Source: Thermoplasmata archaeon | GTDB taxonomy: Archaea > Thermoplasmatota > Thermoplasmata > Thermoplasmatales > Thermoplasmataceae | Reading direction: 5' to 3' | DNA: 8,242 nt | Assembly (NCBI GenBank): GCA_021797955.1 | Contig: JAJZYV010000064.1 | Coordinates: forward strand, 1 to 8,242 | Shown here: positions 1 through 5,873 of the stretch, piece after piece | How positions within the stretch are numbered: the stretch's first letter is position 1 | Layout of the letters: every line of letters starts with the position of its first letter | The notes under the pieces: model-generated | Databases searched by the model: none | Told to the model about the DNA's origin: nothing | What the model saw: only the letters and a program-made list of their open reading frames with translations | Program-made: the position numbers and the translations under genes

Positions 1-2
1 TG

Positions 3-122
3 CCGCACCCAGAGCGCATATACTACCCATATCAACTCTCGAATCTACAAAGGGTTAAGGGTGTTCAACCAATTGGAAAAATATTTTATGACTTAATAGT
101 TGATTACGCGAGAAAGAACTAA
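3..122 (+). CDS. C-terminal end of an unidentified protein (partial, runs off the left edge)
   Basis: One + strand frame is open from the window edge for 39 codons and stops with TAA at 120-122. The translated tail is protein-like, with mixed hydrophobic and charged residues, and ends in PIGKIFYDLIVDYARKN. I do not recognise the family. The stop lies 6 bp before the stop of the convergent UPF0200 gene, which matches the tight convergent spacing elsewhere in this window and supports the frame. No T-run follows the stop. The other + frames close earlier (frame 1 at 94-96, frame 2 at 56-58). The - strand also has short open stretches here, one beginning with ATG at 30, but they have no ribosome-binding site and no well-spaced TATA box. 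The gene call is an inference from an open frame alone, without homology. Confidence 0.5.
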   Translation, partial: PHPERIYYPYQLSNLQRVKGVQPIGKIFYDLIVDYARKN

Positions 123-128
123 AGTCCA

Positions 129-677
129 TCAGGGCAGACCCAACTCGTGTTTCTTCAGTCTAAGCAACAATTCCTTCGATCTCTCTTTAAATTCTTCAAG
201 CGTACTATCATTTACAATCATATATTCTGCCAGGGATATAGCATTTCCAATTCCCCATGAGAGCTCTCTCTCATCCCTTTTGACCAGCCCTGTGAAGTCC
301 TTAACATCGTCAACTCTGTGTCTTTTCTTTATTCTTCTGAGTCTTTCATCCCTGTCTGTGTGAATTGCGATAAGAATGAGGTCAGGGAATTTCAATTTAA
401 AATACTCAAATTCTTCCATATTTCTGAGTCCGTCAACTATTACCCCCTTTTCGGTTTCTATATCCTCAGAGAGTCTTTTGGCCCAAATATCCTTTCCAAA
501 CATTTCTCTTTCATGATTTGCAAAAAGTCCGATTTCTCTGTCGGTGTTCTCTATCTTATTTAAGCGGGCAAATTTGCGTACCGTATCGCCCATATGGAAG
601 TCTTTCCAACCCATAGACTTTGCAACCTTTATAAATTCATCTTTTCCTGCTCCAGGCATACCTGTGACAATAAGCAT
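129..677 (-). CDS. UPF0200-family P-loop nucleotide kinase-like protein
   Basis: 182-residue protein of the archaeal UPF0200 family, related in fold to adenylate kinase and dephospho-CoA kinase; its substrate is not established as far as I know. The N-terminus carries a P-loop, GMPGAGKD at residues 6-13, immediately after a hydrophobic first strand (LIVT). Other recognisable blocks are VDGLRN (81-86), a basic lid-like stretch with DRDERLRRIKKRHR (108-121), and RDERELSWGIGNA (134-146), followed by the hydrophobic segment YMIVND. The length fits the family at about 180 residues. The start at 677 is chosen because it puts the P-loop where such kinases have it and because GGAGGT lies just upstream (681-686). 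An in-frame ATG at 740 would add 21 lysine- and asparagine-rich residues translated from AT-rich spacer and is probably not used. The last P-loop residue is Asp rather than Ser or Thr. The gene stands alone, convergent with the left-edge gene and divergent from the oxidoreductase operon. Probably a cytosolic monomer or dimer (inference). Confidence 0.88.
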   Translation of the reverse strand: MLIVTGMPGAGKDEFIKVAKSMGWKDFHMGDTVRKFARLNKIENTDREIGLFANHEREMFGKDIWAKRLSEDIETEKGVIVDGLRNMEEFEYFKLKFPDLILIAIHTDRDERLRRIKKRHRVDDVKDFTGLVKRDERELSWGIGNAISLAEYMIVNDSTLEEFKERSKELLLRLKKHELGLP

Positions 678-680
678 GAA

Positions 681-686
681 ACCTCC
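681..686 (-). promoter_or_regulatory. Ribosome-binding site for the UPF0200 gene
   Basis: GGAGGT on the - strand, separated by only 3 nt (TTC) from the ATG at 677. It complements the archaeal 16S rRNA 3' end and decides the start in favour of 677 over 740. The spacing is shorter than usual. It implies a transcript with a 5' leader, unlike most other genes here. Confidence 0.6.
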
Positions 687-724
687 ATGAAAGGATCGGT
701 TAATATTTTTTTTAATAATCCTCG

Positions 725-736
725 TATTATTTAAAA
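725..736 (-). promoter_or_regulatory. Possible TATA box for the UPF0200 gene
   Basis: The - strand reads TTTTAAATAATA here. A TATA element centred near 730 would start transcription around 704, giving a leader of roughly 27 nt that contains the GGAGGT. The spacer is very AT-rich (also 699-716), so other TATA-like matches exist and this assignment is tentative. Confidence 0.35.
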
Positions 737-780
737 GCAAAACAAGCGTTGATTCACCTATTCACTTAATATTTGAAAAC

Positions 781-788
781 TATTTTAA
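781..788 (+). promoter_or_regulatory. TATA box of the oxidoreductase operon
   Basis: TATTTTAA preceded by the purine/A-rich GAAAAC (775-780), a plausible TFB recognition element. The box is centred about 27 bp before the ATG at 812, the distance expected for a leaderless transcript starting at that ATG. No Shine-Dalgarno sequence precedes 812. The 134 bp between the divergent starts (678-811) otherwise holds only the UPF0200 signals and AT-rich spacer. Confidence 0.45.
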
Positions 789-811
789 CAAAGAATCCAT
801 ACCTGAAACCG

Positions 812-2716
812 ATGACACAGGTTGACATCAACATTACAGTTGGTGGCCCTCAGGGTGGTGGAATAGACACATCCTCCAATATGATAAGTAGGGCCTTCGC
901 ACAGTCAGGTTATTATGTTTTTGGTGTTCGTGAATATCATTCCAATATCAAGGGAAGGCACAGTTATACCCACCTTAGAATAAAAGACACTAGACCACGG
1001 TCACTAAAATATCCTATCGATTTCCTCGTGGCTCTAGATCCAGACAGCATTTTTGAGCATCTGGAAGATGTAGGGAATGGAACCAGAGTAATTTATGATA
1101 GCGCAATCGAAAAGGCAGAACTCTCGGCAGCAAGAATGATAATGAGAGATACTGCTATAAAAATCAAAGAAACACTTTCAGAGGAAAATTTTCCAAACAC
1201 CATAACAGGTGCAGTTCAGTGGATGCGAAAGAGAGGTGCAGTGCCTATTGCAGTGCCATTTAACAGTGTTGTGCAGGAAGCGATTTCAGGTGGGGTACCT
1301 TCAAGATATTTTAACACACTTGGTGCAGCGCTGACTCTTGCAATTGCTGGAGTCTCAATAGAATACATGGAAGAAAGCATAAGGCTTGTATTTGCAGGGA
1401 AAGAGAGCATTGCCGATGAAAATATAGCCGTAGTAAAAGCAGCATATGACTACTGCAAAAAGGAGAATTTCAATGGAAAGCCATTGTCATTTATAAAGCA
1501 CACTAAAAAATTCCTGTTAACCGGAAATGATGGGGCAGCCATTGGAAAGATGATGGCCGGATTGAGGATGCAGACATATTATCCCATAACTCCAGCAAGC
1601 GATGAAAGCACTATAATGGAAAGCCACAACTACTTAAAGTGGGTGAAGACCGAAGAATCAAAGATGAAGGACGCTGGAGTTGTTGTCGTTCAAACTGAAG
1701 ATGAAATATCTGCAATCACCATGGCTATTGGCGCGGCTCTGACCGGAACCAGGACATCCACTGCAACAAGCGGGCCAGGATTCTCATTAATGGCCGAAGG
1801 TTTTTCATTTGCAGGAACAGATGAAGTCCCATTGGTGGTGACTCTTTATCAAAGGGGTGGACCCAGCACGGGACTGCCAACAAGGAATGGACAATCGGAT
1901 CTTTTATTTGCCTTAAACACAGGTCATGGAGAGTTCCCAAGGATAGTAATGTCATCAGGGGATGTAGAGGAATGTATATATGACTCAATGAATGCAATGA
2001 ATTATGCTAATAGGTACCAGTTGCCAGTCATTCATCTGATAGACAAGAATCTTGCGAACACTTCAGATTTCGTTGAAAACATTGACCAGAAGAAGGTTAA
2101 AATAAATGCGACCAAATTCGAAAAGCACGGACTCAATTTCAAGAGATATAATCTGGATACGGAAAACGGAATTTCCAACCTCGGAGCTTTTGGAAAAGAT
2201 ATTTTCTGGATGACTGGGGATGAACACGATGAATTGGGGCATGTTACAGAAGATACAGAAGTAAGGGACAAAATGATGGTAAAGAGGTTCAGGAAAGTTG
2301 AAACAGCAGATTTCGAGATCCCGCAAGAGGAGAAGGCACAATTGTTGGGAGACAAGAACGCCGATATCACATTTGTAACATGGGGAAGCCAGAAGGGTCC
2401 AATTCTTGACGTAATCGACCTGCTTTCTGAGGAAGGGATAAAGGCAAATTTGCTTTACATAAAGATGATGGCACCATTTCCGGCAAAATTTGTAACGGAA
2501 GTGCTTAGCAGGGCAAAAATAACCATCGATGTGGAAAGCAATTTCCTTGGACAACTCGCGGAGGTAATAATGTCAAAAACAGGAATAAAAATTGAGAATA
2601 AAATTTTGAAATATAATGGTAGACACATAACTGAGGATGAAATTCTAACAGCATCCAGGGAAATTATAAACAATAAGGAGAAAAATGTAGAGAAGGTGTT
2701 AAAACATGGCGCATAA
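812..2716 (+). CDS. 2-oxoacid:ferredoxin oxidoreductase, fused gamma-alpha subunit
   Basis: 634-residue large subunit of a thiamine diphosphate-dependent, oxygen-sensitive oxidoreductase that converts 2-oxoacids (pyruvate, 2-oxoglutarate) plus CoA to acyl-CoA, CO2 and reduced ferredoxin in the cytosol. Residues 1-215 form the gamma domain, starting with INITVGGPQGGGI (6-18). The alpha part begins near 234 and has the family signature YPITP (257-261) followed by SDEST, then SGPGFSLMAEG (320-330) and QRGGPSTGLPT (347-357). T260 and R348 lie in the blocks that contain the residues implicated in 2-oxoacid recognition in the Sulfolobus-type two-subunit enzymes. The C-terminal domain (about 515-634) carries TWGSQKG. 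Size and gamma-alpha order match the Sulfolobus ab type (about 630 residues). The ATG at 812 is preferred over an in-frame TTG at 773 because the TATA box is correctly spaced for 812 and the 13 extra residues lie outside the usual N-terminus. It overlaps the beta gene by 11 bp. Exact 2-oxoacid preference cannot be read from sequence; gene symbols porA or korA would be guesses. Confidence 0.93.
   Translation: MTQVDINITVGGPQGGGIDTSSNMISRAFAQSGYYVFGVREYHSNIKGRHSYTHLRIKDTRPRSLKYPIDFLVALDPDSIFEHLEDVGNGTRVIYDSAIEKAELSAARMIMRDTAIKIKETLSEENFPNTITGAVQWMRKRGAVPIAVPFNSVVQEAISGGVPSRYFNTLGAALTLAIAGVSIEYMEESIRLVFAGKESIADENIAVVKAAYDYCKKENFNGKPLSFIKHTKKFLLTGNDGAAIGKMMAGLRMQTYYPITPASDESTIMESHNYLKWVKTEESKMKDAGVVVVQTEDEISAITMAIGAALTGTRTSTATSGPGFSLMAEGFSFAGTDEVPLVVTLYQRGGPSTGLPTRNGQSDLLFALNTGHGEFPRIVMSSGDVEECIYDSMNAMNYANRYQLPVIHLIDKNLANTSDFVENIDQKKVKINATKFEKHGLNFKRYNLDTENGISNLGAFGKDIFWMTGDEHDELGHVTEDTEVRDKMMVKRFRKVETADFEIPQEEKAQLLGDKNADITFVTWGSQKGPILDVIDLLSEEGIKANLLYIKMMAPFPAKFVTEVLSRAKITIDVESNFLGQLAEVIMSKTGIKIENKILKYNGRHITEDEILTASREIINNKEKNVEKVLKHGA
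2693..2698 (+). promoter_or_regulatory. Ribosome-binding site for the beta subunit
   Basis: AAGGTG lies inside the end of the alpha gene, 7 nt before the ATG at 2706. With the 11-bp gene overlap it points to translational coupling of the two subunits, which would keep them equimolar. Confidence 0.5.
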
Positions 2717-3632
2717 TTTTAGAACAGATTTGGCAATTGACTGGTGCCCGGGATGCGGAGATTTTGGTATCCTTACTTCAATTCAGCAATCCATGGCTGA
2801 GCTTAACCTTGATCCGCTTGATGTAGTAATGGTTTCCGGAATTGGGTGTTCCGGGAAGACTCCTCACTATGTTAACGTAGGCGGTGTCCACACCCTTCAC
2901 GGGAGGGCAATCCCATTTGCTACTGGAGTTAAGTTGTCAAATCCAAACCTGAAGGTACTTGTCACGGGTGGAGATGGGGACTTGATGGGCATAGGTGTTG
3001 GTCATCTTGTTGCTGAAGGAAGAAGAAACACGGGACTTACCATAATGATATACGACAATGAGGTGTATGGTTTAACAAAGGGCCAGGCAGCACCAACTAT
3101 GCCACTTGGAGAGAAGACCAAAAGTCTATCAAGACCAAACGTTTTCACGAGACTGAATCCCATTTCTCTGGCACTAAGTGCAGGATATAGCTTTGTTGCA
3201 AGAGGGTTCTCCTTTGACATGAAGCAGTTGAAGGAAATAATCAAAAGAGCAATGAATCACCCGGGATCAGCAGTAATTGATGTACTGCAGCCCTGCCCAA
3301 CTTACAACAATATAAACACTATGGAATGGTACAGGGAAAGAGTATACAAGCTTGATGATGACAAATCCTGGAATCCAACAGTTACAACTTCAAATGCAGA
3401 TCAGGCTGGAGCCATATTTGCAAAATCAATGGAAAAGGCTCAGGAATGGGGGAATAAGATTCCAACCGGAATCTTCTACGAAAACAAGGCATTGGAACCA
3501 TTCCCGATGAGAATAGGAAAGAATGTTCCAAACTATCTGTCTATCGTACCTGCTGAACAGAGAATCGCCACTGAAGATGGATATTCCATAATTGACGGAG
3601 AGCAAACTTTCGAAGATAAGATAATAGGATAA
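2706..3632 (+). CDS. 2-oxoacid:ferredoxin oxidoreductase, beta subunit
   Basis: 308-residue catalytic partner of the upstream gamma-alpha subunit; it binds thiamine diphosphate and one [4Fe-4S] cluster and passes electrons to ferredoxin. Cluster ligands are visible as WCPGCGD (C14, C17), GIGCSGK (C48) and C197 in LQPCPTY. The thiamine diphosphate/Mg site is GDGDLMGIG (89-97, with GDGD at 89-92 preceded by another Gly) and the paired DNEVYGLTKGQ (117-127). K51, after the third cysteine, falls where the two-subunit family has a conserved lysine. The protein ends with a family-typical tail rich in Pro and Asn. No ferredoxin-like delta subunit is encoded next door, consistent with the two-subunit archaeal type in which the beta cluster takes electrons directly. 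Its TAA is embedded in a 9-bp-stem palindrome shared with pyrH. Confidence 0.94.
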   Translation: MAHNFRTDLAIDWCPGCGDFGILTSIQQSMAELNLDPLDVVMVSGIGCSGKTPHYVNVGGVHTLHGRAIPFATGVKLSNPNLKVLVTGGDGDLMGIGVGHLVAEGRRNTGLTIMIYDNEVYGLTKGQAAPTMPLGEKTKSLSRPNVFTRLNPISLALSAGYSFVARGFSFDMKQLKEIIKRAMNHPGSAVIDVLQPCPTYNNINTMEWYRERVYKLDDDKSWNPTVTTSNADQAGAIFAKSMEKAQEWGNKIPTGIFYENKALEPFPMRIGKNVPNYLSIVPAEQRIATEDGYSIIDGEQTFEDKIIG

Positions 3633-3644
3633 AACTATCCTATT
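3623..3644. repeat. Perfect inverted repeat containing two convergent stop codons
   Basis: Arms AATAGGATA (3623-3631) and TATCCTATT (3636-3644) are perfectly complementary around a 4-nt loop (AAAC). The palindrome holds the last Ile-Gly codons and the stop of the oxidoreductase beta gene on the + strand (TAA 3630-3632) and those of pyrH on the - strand (TAG 3637-3635). A hairpin would form in either transcript. It could act as a bidirectional 3'-end signal or protect the mRNA end; archaeal intrinsic terminators normally depend on U-runs rather than stems, so this role is an inference. Confidence 0.55.
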
Positions 3645-4318
3645 GTTGTTCCATTAAATTTTTTACCATTTATTGAATTTTTAAAATTATCAAGGTCCTT
3701 ACCATGCATCAAATTTATTTGAATATTTGATCTCATTGCAATCAGTAGGGATACCGAATCCATAAATTGGTTGCTTCCGGCCCCGGTGTAGCTTTTAAGG
3801 GATATATTGAATGCTTCCTTATAGCTCACAGTCCTGAGAGGTTTGGAATCCGGGTACTTCTTTGGATCATCTGTATAGACCATATCAACTGATGTGAGGT
3901 TGTAAACTTTCTTAATTCCCATTGCCTCTGCCAGTAAAACTGATACTGTATCCGTAGTATGACCTGGAATGCTTCCACCCATAACAACCATTTTTTCAAG
4001 TCTTATCAGCTGAAGAGCGTCTGTAATTGTTTCAGGAATCTTATAATTAGTCAGGCCCATCGCACATTGCACTATTTTGGCATTCATCCTAGTTGCCATT
4101 ATTCCTATTTCGTCCAGAAAATAATCATTTTCCGTAAACTTTGACATTGCCGTTACATAATTTCTAGCATTTGCACCACCCCCAACTACTATTCCCTTCT
4201 TAGGTGCTTCAACTTCCTTAATTATTTCAGTAAACTTCTTTACATATTCGACGTCAACAGTAGAGGGATTTATCATAGAACCTCCCACTGACACAATAAA
4301 TGATTCCATAAAATTCAT
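3635..4318 (-). CDS. pyrH: Uridylate kinase (UMP kinase), archaeal type
   Basis: 227-residue member of the amino acid kinase family that phosphorylates UMP to UDP with ATP, the step before UTP and CTP synthesis; family members are cytosolic hexamers. The N-terminal phosphate-binding turn is VGGS (11-14). GIVVGGGANAR (42-52) and DEIGIMATRMNA (69-80) form the nucleotide and UMP sites, GHTTDTVSVLLAEAMG is the conserved helix that follows the central strand, and NLTSVDMVYTDDPKKYPDSK is the ATP-proximal loop. Length agrees with archaeal PyrH (about 225 residues). Two starts are possible, 4318 and 4309 (MESFIVSVGG); neither has a Shine-Dalgarno sequence. A TTTATA element at 4344-4339 places transcription near 4315-4318, slightly favouring 4318 as a leaderless start. 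Divergent from aRF1 and convergent with the oxidoreductase genes, so transcribed on its own. Confidence 0.93.
   Translation of the reverse strand: MNFMESFIVSVGGSMINPSTVDVEYVKKFTEIIKEVEAPKKGIVVGGGANARNYVTAMSKFTENDYFLDEIGIMATRMNAKIVQCAMGLTNYKIPETITDALQLIRLEKMVVMGGSIPGHTTDTVSVLLAEAMGIKKVYNLTSVDMVYTDDPKKYPDSKPLRTVSYKEAFNISLKSYTGAGSNQFMDSVSLLIAMRSNIQINLMHGKDLDNFKNSINGKKFNGTTIG
3659..3664 (+). terminator. T-run, candidate terminator of the oxidoreductase operon
   Basis: TTTTTT on the + strand, 27 bp after the beta-subunit stop and 15 bp after the palindrome. Archaeal RNA polymerase terminates at such T-runs. It lies within the 3' end of the opposite-strand pyrH coding region, where it encodes lysine/asparagine codons, so the match may be fortuitous. 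Confidence 0.3.
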
Positions 4319-4327
4319 TGACTAAAG

Positions 4328-4334
4328 TTATATA
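4328..4334 (+). promoter_or_regulatory. TATA box of aRF1
   Basis: TTATATA preceded by ACTAAAG (4321-4327), centred about 25 bp before the ATG at 4356. There is no Shine-Dalgarno sequence, so the transcript is probably leaderless. The element lies 5 bp from the oppositely oriented pyrH TATA box. Confidence 0.55.
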
Positions 4335-4338
4335 GTAT

Positions 4339-4344
4339 TATAAA
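4339..4344 (-). promoter_or_regulatory. TATA box of pyrH
   Basis: The - strand reads AGAAAA (4350-4345, a good TFB recognition element) and then TTTATA (4344-4339), about 23-24 bp before the ATG at 4318. It supports a leaderless or near-leaderless pyrH mRNA and interleaves with the aRF1 promoter. Confidence 0.55.
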
Positions 4345-4355
4345 TTTTCTCTTTC

Positions 4356-5594
4356 ATGCCTTCAGATGAAAAACAGTTGAGAAAGTATGAATTCAAGAAA
4401 GCTCTGGAGGAATTGGCAAATCTAAAGGGACGGGGGACCGAGTTAATTTCGCTATATATCCCGCCTGACAAAATGATATATGATGTAGTCCAGTACCTCA
4501 GGGAAGAGTTCTCGACCTCAAGCAATATAAAATCAAAATCAACGAGAAAGAATGTGCTGGGAGCAATAGAATCAATAATGTCAAAACTGAAATATTATAA
4601 AATGCCTCCGGAAACTGGTCTCGTTTTCTTCGTTGGTCATATTCAAAAAAGGGGTGACCAGACGGAAATGTACAGTCAGATTGTTGAACCACCGGAACCA
4701 ATCCAGACTTTCATTTACAAATGTGACTCGCAATTCTATACAGAACCTCTATTGCTACAGTTAAAACCGAAGGATGTGTACGGGCTAATAGTGATAGATA
4801 GAAAGGAGGCAACTATCGGATACCTGAATGGCACAAATATAGTCACAGTTACAAATGAGCAGTCTCTGGTTCCAAGCAAGCATCACCAGGGAGGTCAATC
4901 ATCACGAAGATATGAGAGATTGATAGAAATCGCTGCGAACGAATACTTCAAGAAGATTGGGGATATTATAAACAACACCTTTATGTCCAATATTAGGGAT
5001 CTTAAAGGCGTTTTCATAGGTGGACCAGGTTCAACCAAGAATTTCTTTTATGAAAACGGGTACATGTTCAATGATATAACGAGAAAAGTGGTAGATTTGT
5101 TCGATGTCGGGTACACAGACGAATCCGGACTTAGGGAACTGGTTGAAAAGGCTGCAGAATCCATGAAGGACCTTGAAATTTCAAGAGAAAAGGATCTGGT
5201 TAACAAATTCATGAAAGAACTTAGAAAGGGTGACCAGGGACTTGCAGTGTATGGTGAAAAAGAGATCATGCTTGCACTTGAAAGAAAATCCCTGGATATG
5301 CTCTTGCTCTCGGAGGGAATACGAAAAACAAAATATTTCTACAGATGCCCATCATGTTCCTTTGAGCAGGAATTCAACGAAAGACCAGACGACAACTCAT
5401 GTTCAAAATGTGGGGCATCAATGGAACTGGACCACGAGGAAGATTACATTACAAAACTGTACAAACTCGCTGAGGAATCGGGTGCAACCGTGGAGATAAT
5501 AGGGGAAGAAAGTGACGAAGGCAAATTGCTTAAGAAGGCTTTCTCAGGACTGGGCGGTCTACTGAGATATGCTCCCACTGCATCTTCACTTTAA
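4356..5594 (+). CDS. prf1: Peptide chain release factor 1, archaeal (aRF1)
   Basis: 412-residue class-1 release factor homologous to eukaryotic eRF1; it reads all three stop codons in the ribosomal A site and triggers peptide release, working with aEF1A and later ABCE1 in recycling. Domain 1 (about 1-135) has the stop-codon recognition motifs NIKS (57-60) and YKCDSQF (121-127, the YxCxxxF motif). Domain 2 has the catalytic GGQ at 179-181 in [12 protein letters not shown], whose Gln contacts the peptidyl-tRNA ester. Domain 3 follows from about 270 and contains a four-cysteine zinc-ribbon-like insert: C331, C334, C349 and C352. Length is normal for aRF1 (about 410-420). Start at 4356 fits the conserved N-terminus and a TATA box 25 bp upstream. 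Its TAA overlaps the end of the convergent PRC-barrel gene by 9 bp. No unusual residue in any functional motif, so standard decoding of all three stops is expected. Confidence 0.97.
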   Translation: MPSDEKQLRKYEFKKALEELANLKGRGTELISLYIPPDKMIYDVVQYLREEFSTSSNIKSKSTRKNVLGAIESIMSKLKYYKMPPETGLVFFVGHIQKRGDQTEMYSQIVEPPEPIQTFIYKCDSQFYTEPLLLQLKPKDVYGLIVIDRKEATIGYLNGTNIVTVTNEQSLVPSKHHQGGQSSRRYERLIEIAANEYFKKIGDIINNTFMSNIRDLKGVFIGGPGSTKNFFYENGYMFNDITRKVVDLFDVGYTDESGLRELVEKAAESMKDLEISREKDLVNKFMKELRKGDQGLAVYGEKEIMLALERKSLDMLLLSEGIRKTKYFYRCPSCSFEQEFNERPDDNSCSKCGASMELDHEEDYITKLYKLAEESGATVEIIGEESDEGKLLKKAFSGLGGLLRYAPTASSL

Positions 5595-5843
5595 TCTTTT
5601 TAACTTGTCTGCATCAACAACTAAAAAGTCCTGTCCAGGTTTTACTATTGAATAAGGTATTATGTATCTTCCATTTACGTCCTTCTTCAAGTTTTCAATC
5701 CTTCCCTTGTCGGGTATTGCAAGGATCTCTGTGATCATGCCTGTCCCCTCATCCACAGCAAAATCATCAATTTTCCCTACCAGTTTCCCGTCGCTGGTTG
5801 CTATGGACTTGCCCACTATCTTTCTCATTCGTTTTAGAACCAT
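5586..5843 (-). CDS. Small PRC-barrel domain protein
   Basis: 85-residue soluble protein consisting essentially of one PRC-barrel: a basic start (KRMRKIVGK), the strand pattern [16 protein letters not shown] (17-32), then TEILAIPD, a charged insert, [13 protein letters not shown] and a last strand [11 protein letters not shown]-barrels are small beta domains used for protein or RNA contacts; short archaeal ones include the CdpB-type cell-division proteins of haloarchaea, but I cannot assign this one to that group. No signal peptide or membrane segment. Start at 5843 is favoured because an AT-rich TATA-like box lies 25 bp upstream; the internal ATG at 5828 has no supporting signal. It lies 29 bp downstream of VAT on the same strand, so readthrough co-transcription is possible. 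Its 3' end overlaps aRF1 by 9 bp on the opposite strand. Confidence 0.82.
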   Translation of the reverse strand: MVLKRMRKIVGKSIATSDGKLVGKIDDFAVDEGTGMITEILAIPDKGRIENLKKDVNGRYIIPYSIVKPGQDFLVVDADKLKRLK

Positions 5844-5863
5844 GTATATGTAATCCTTTTTAC

Positions 5864-5873
5864 AATAAAAATT
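5864..5873 (-). promoter_or_regulatory. Possible TATA box of the PRC-barrel gene
   Basis: The - strand reads AATTTTTATT, centred about 25 bp before the ATG at 5843, and touches the VAT stop codon (5875-5873). No Shine-Dalgarno sequence sits at a usable distance. The T5 in the same stretch could instead help terminate VAT transcription, so the role is uncertain. Confidence 0.35.

Noticed and set aside
1..60. tRNA-like fragments on either strand and a - strand ORF start at 30
   Set aside because: No arm pairs properly around the TTCGA-like loop, and no acceptor stem or D-loop fits. The - strand ORF has only ten codons in view and no translation signal.
678..740. N-terminal extension of the UPF0200 protein to the ATG at 740
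   Set aside because: It adds a lysine/asparagine-rich stretch from AT-rich spacer, moves the P-loop away from the N-terminus and ignores the GGAGGT before 677.
773..811. TTG start at 773 for the oxidoreductase gamma-alpha subunit
   Set aside because: No ribosome-binding site or correctly placed TATA box supports it, and the TATTTTAA box at 781-788 would lie inside the coding region.
1725..2554. Long - strand ORFs opposite the oxidoreductase alpha gene
   Set aside because: They overlap each other and a well-supported gene in a conserved frame, and their predicted proteins look random.
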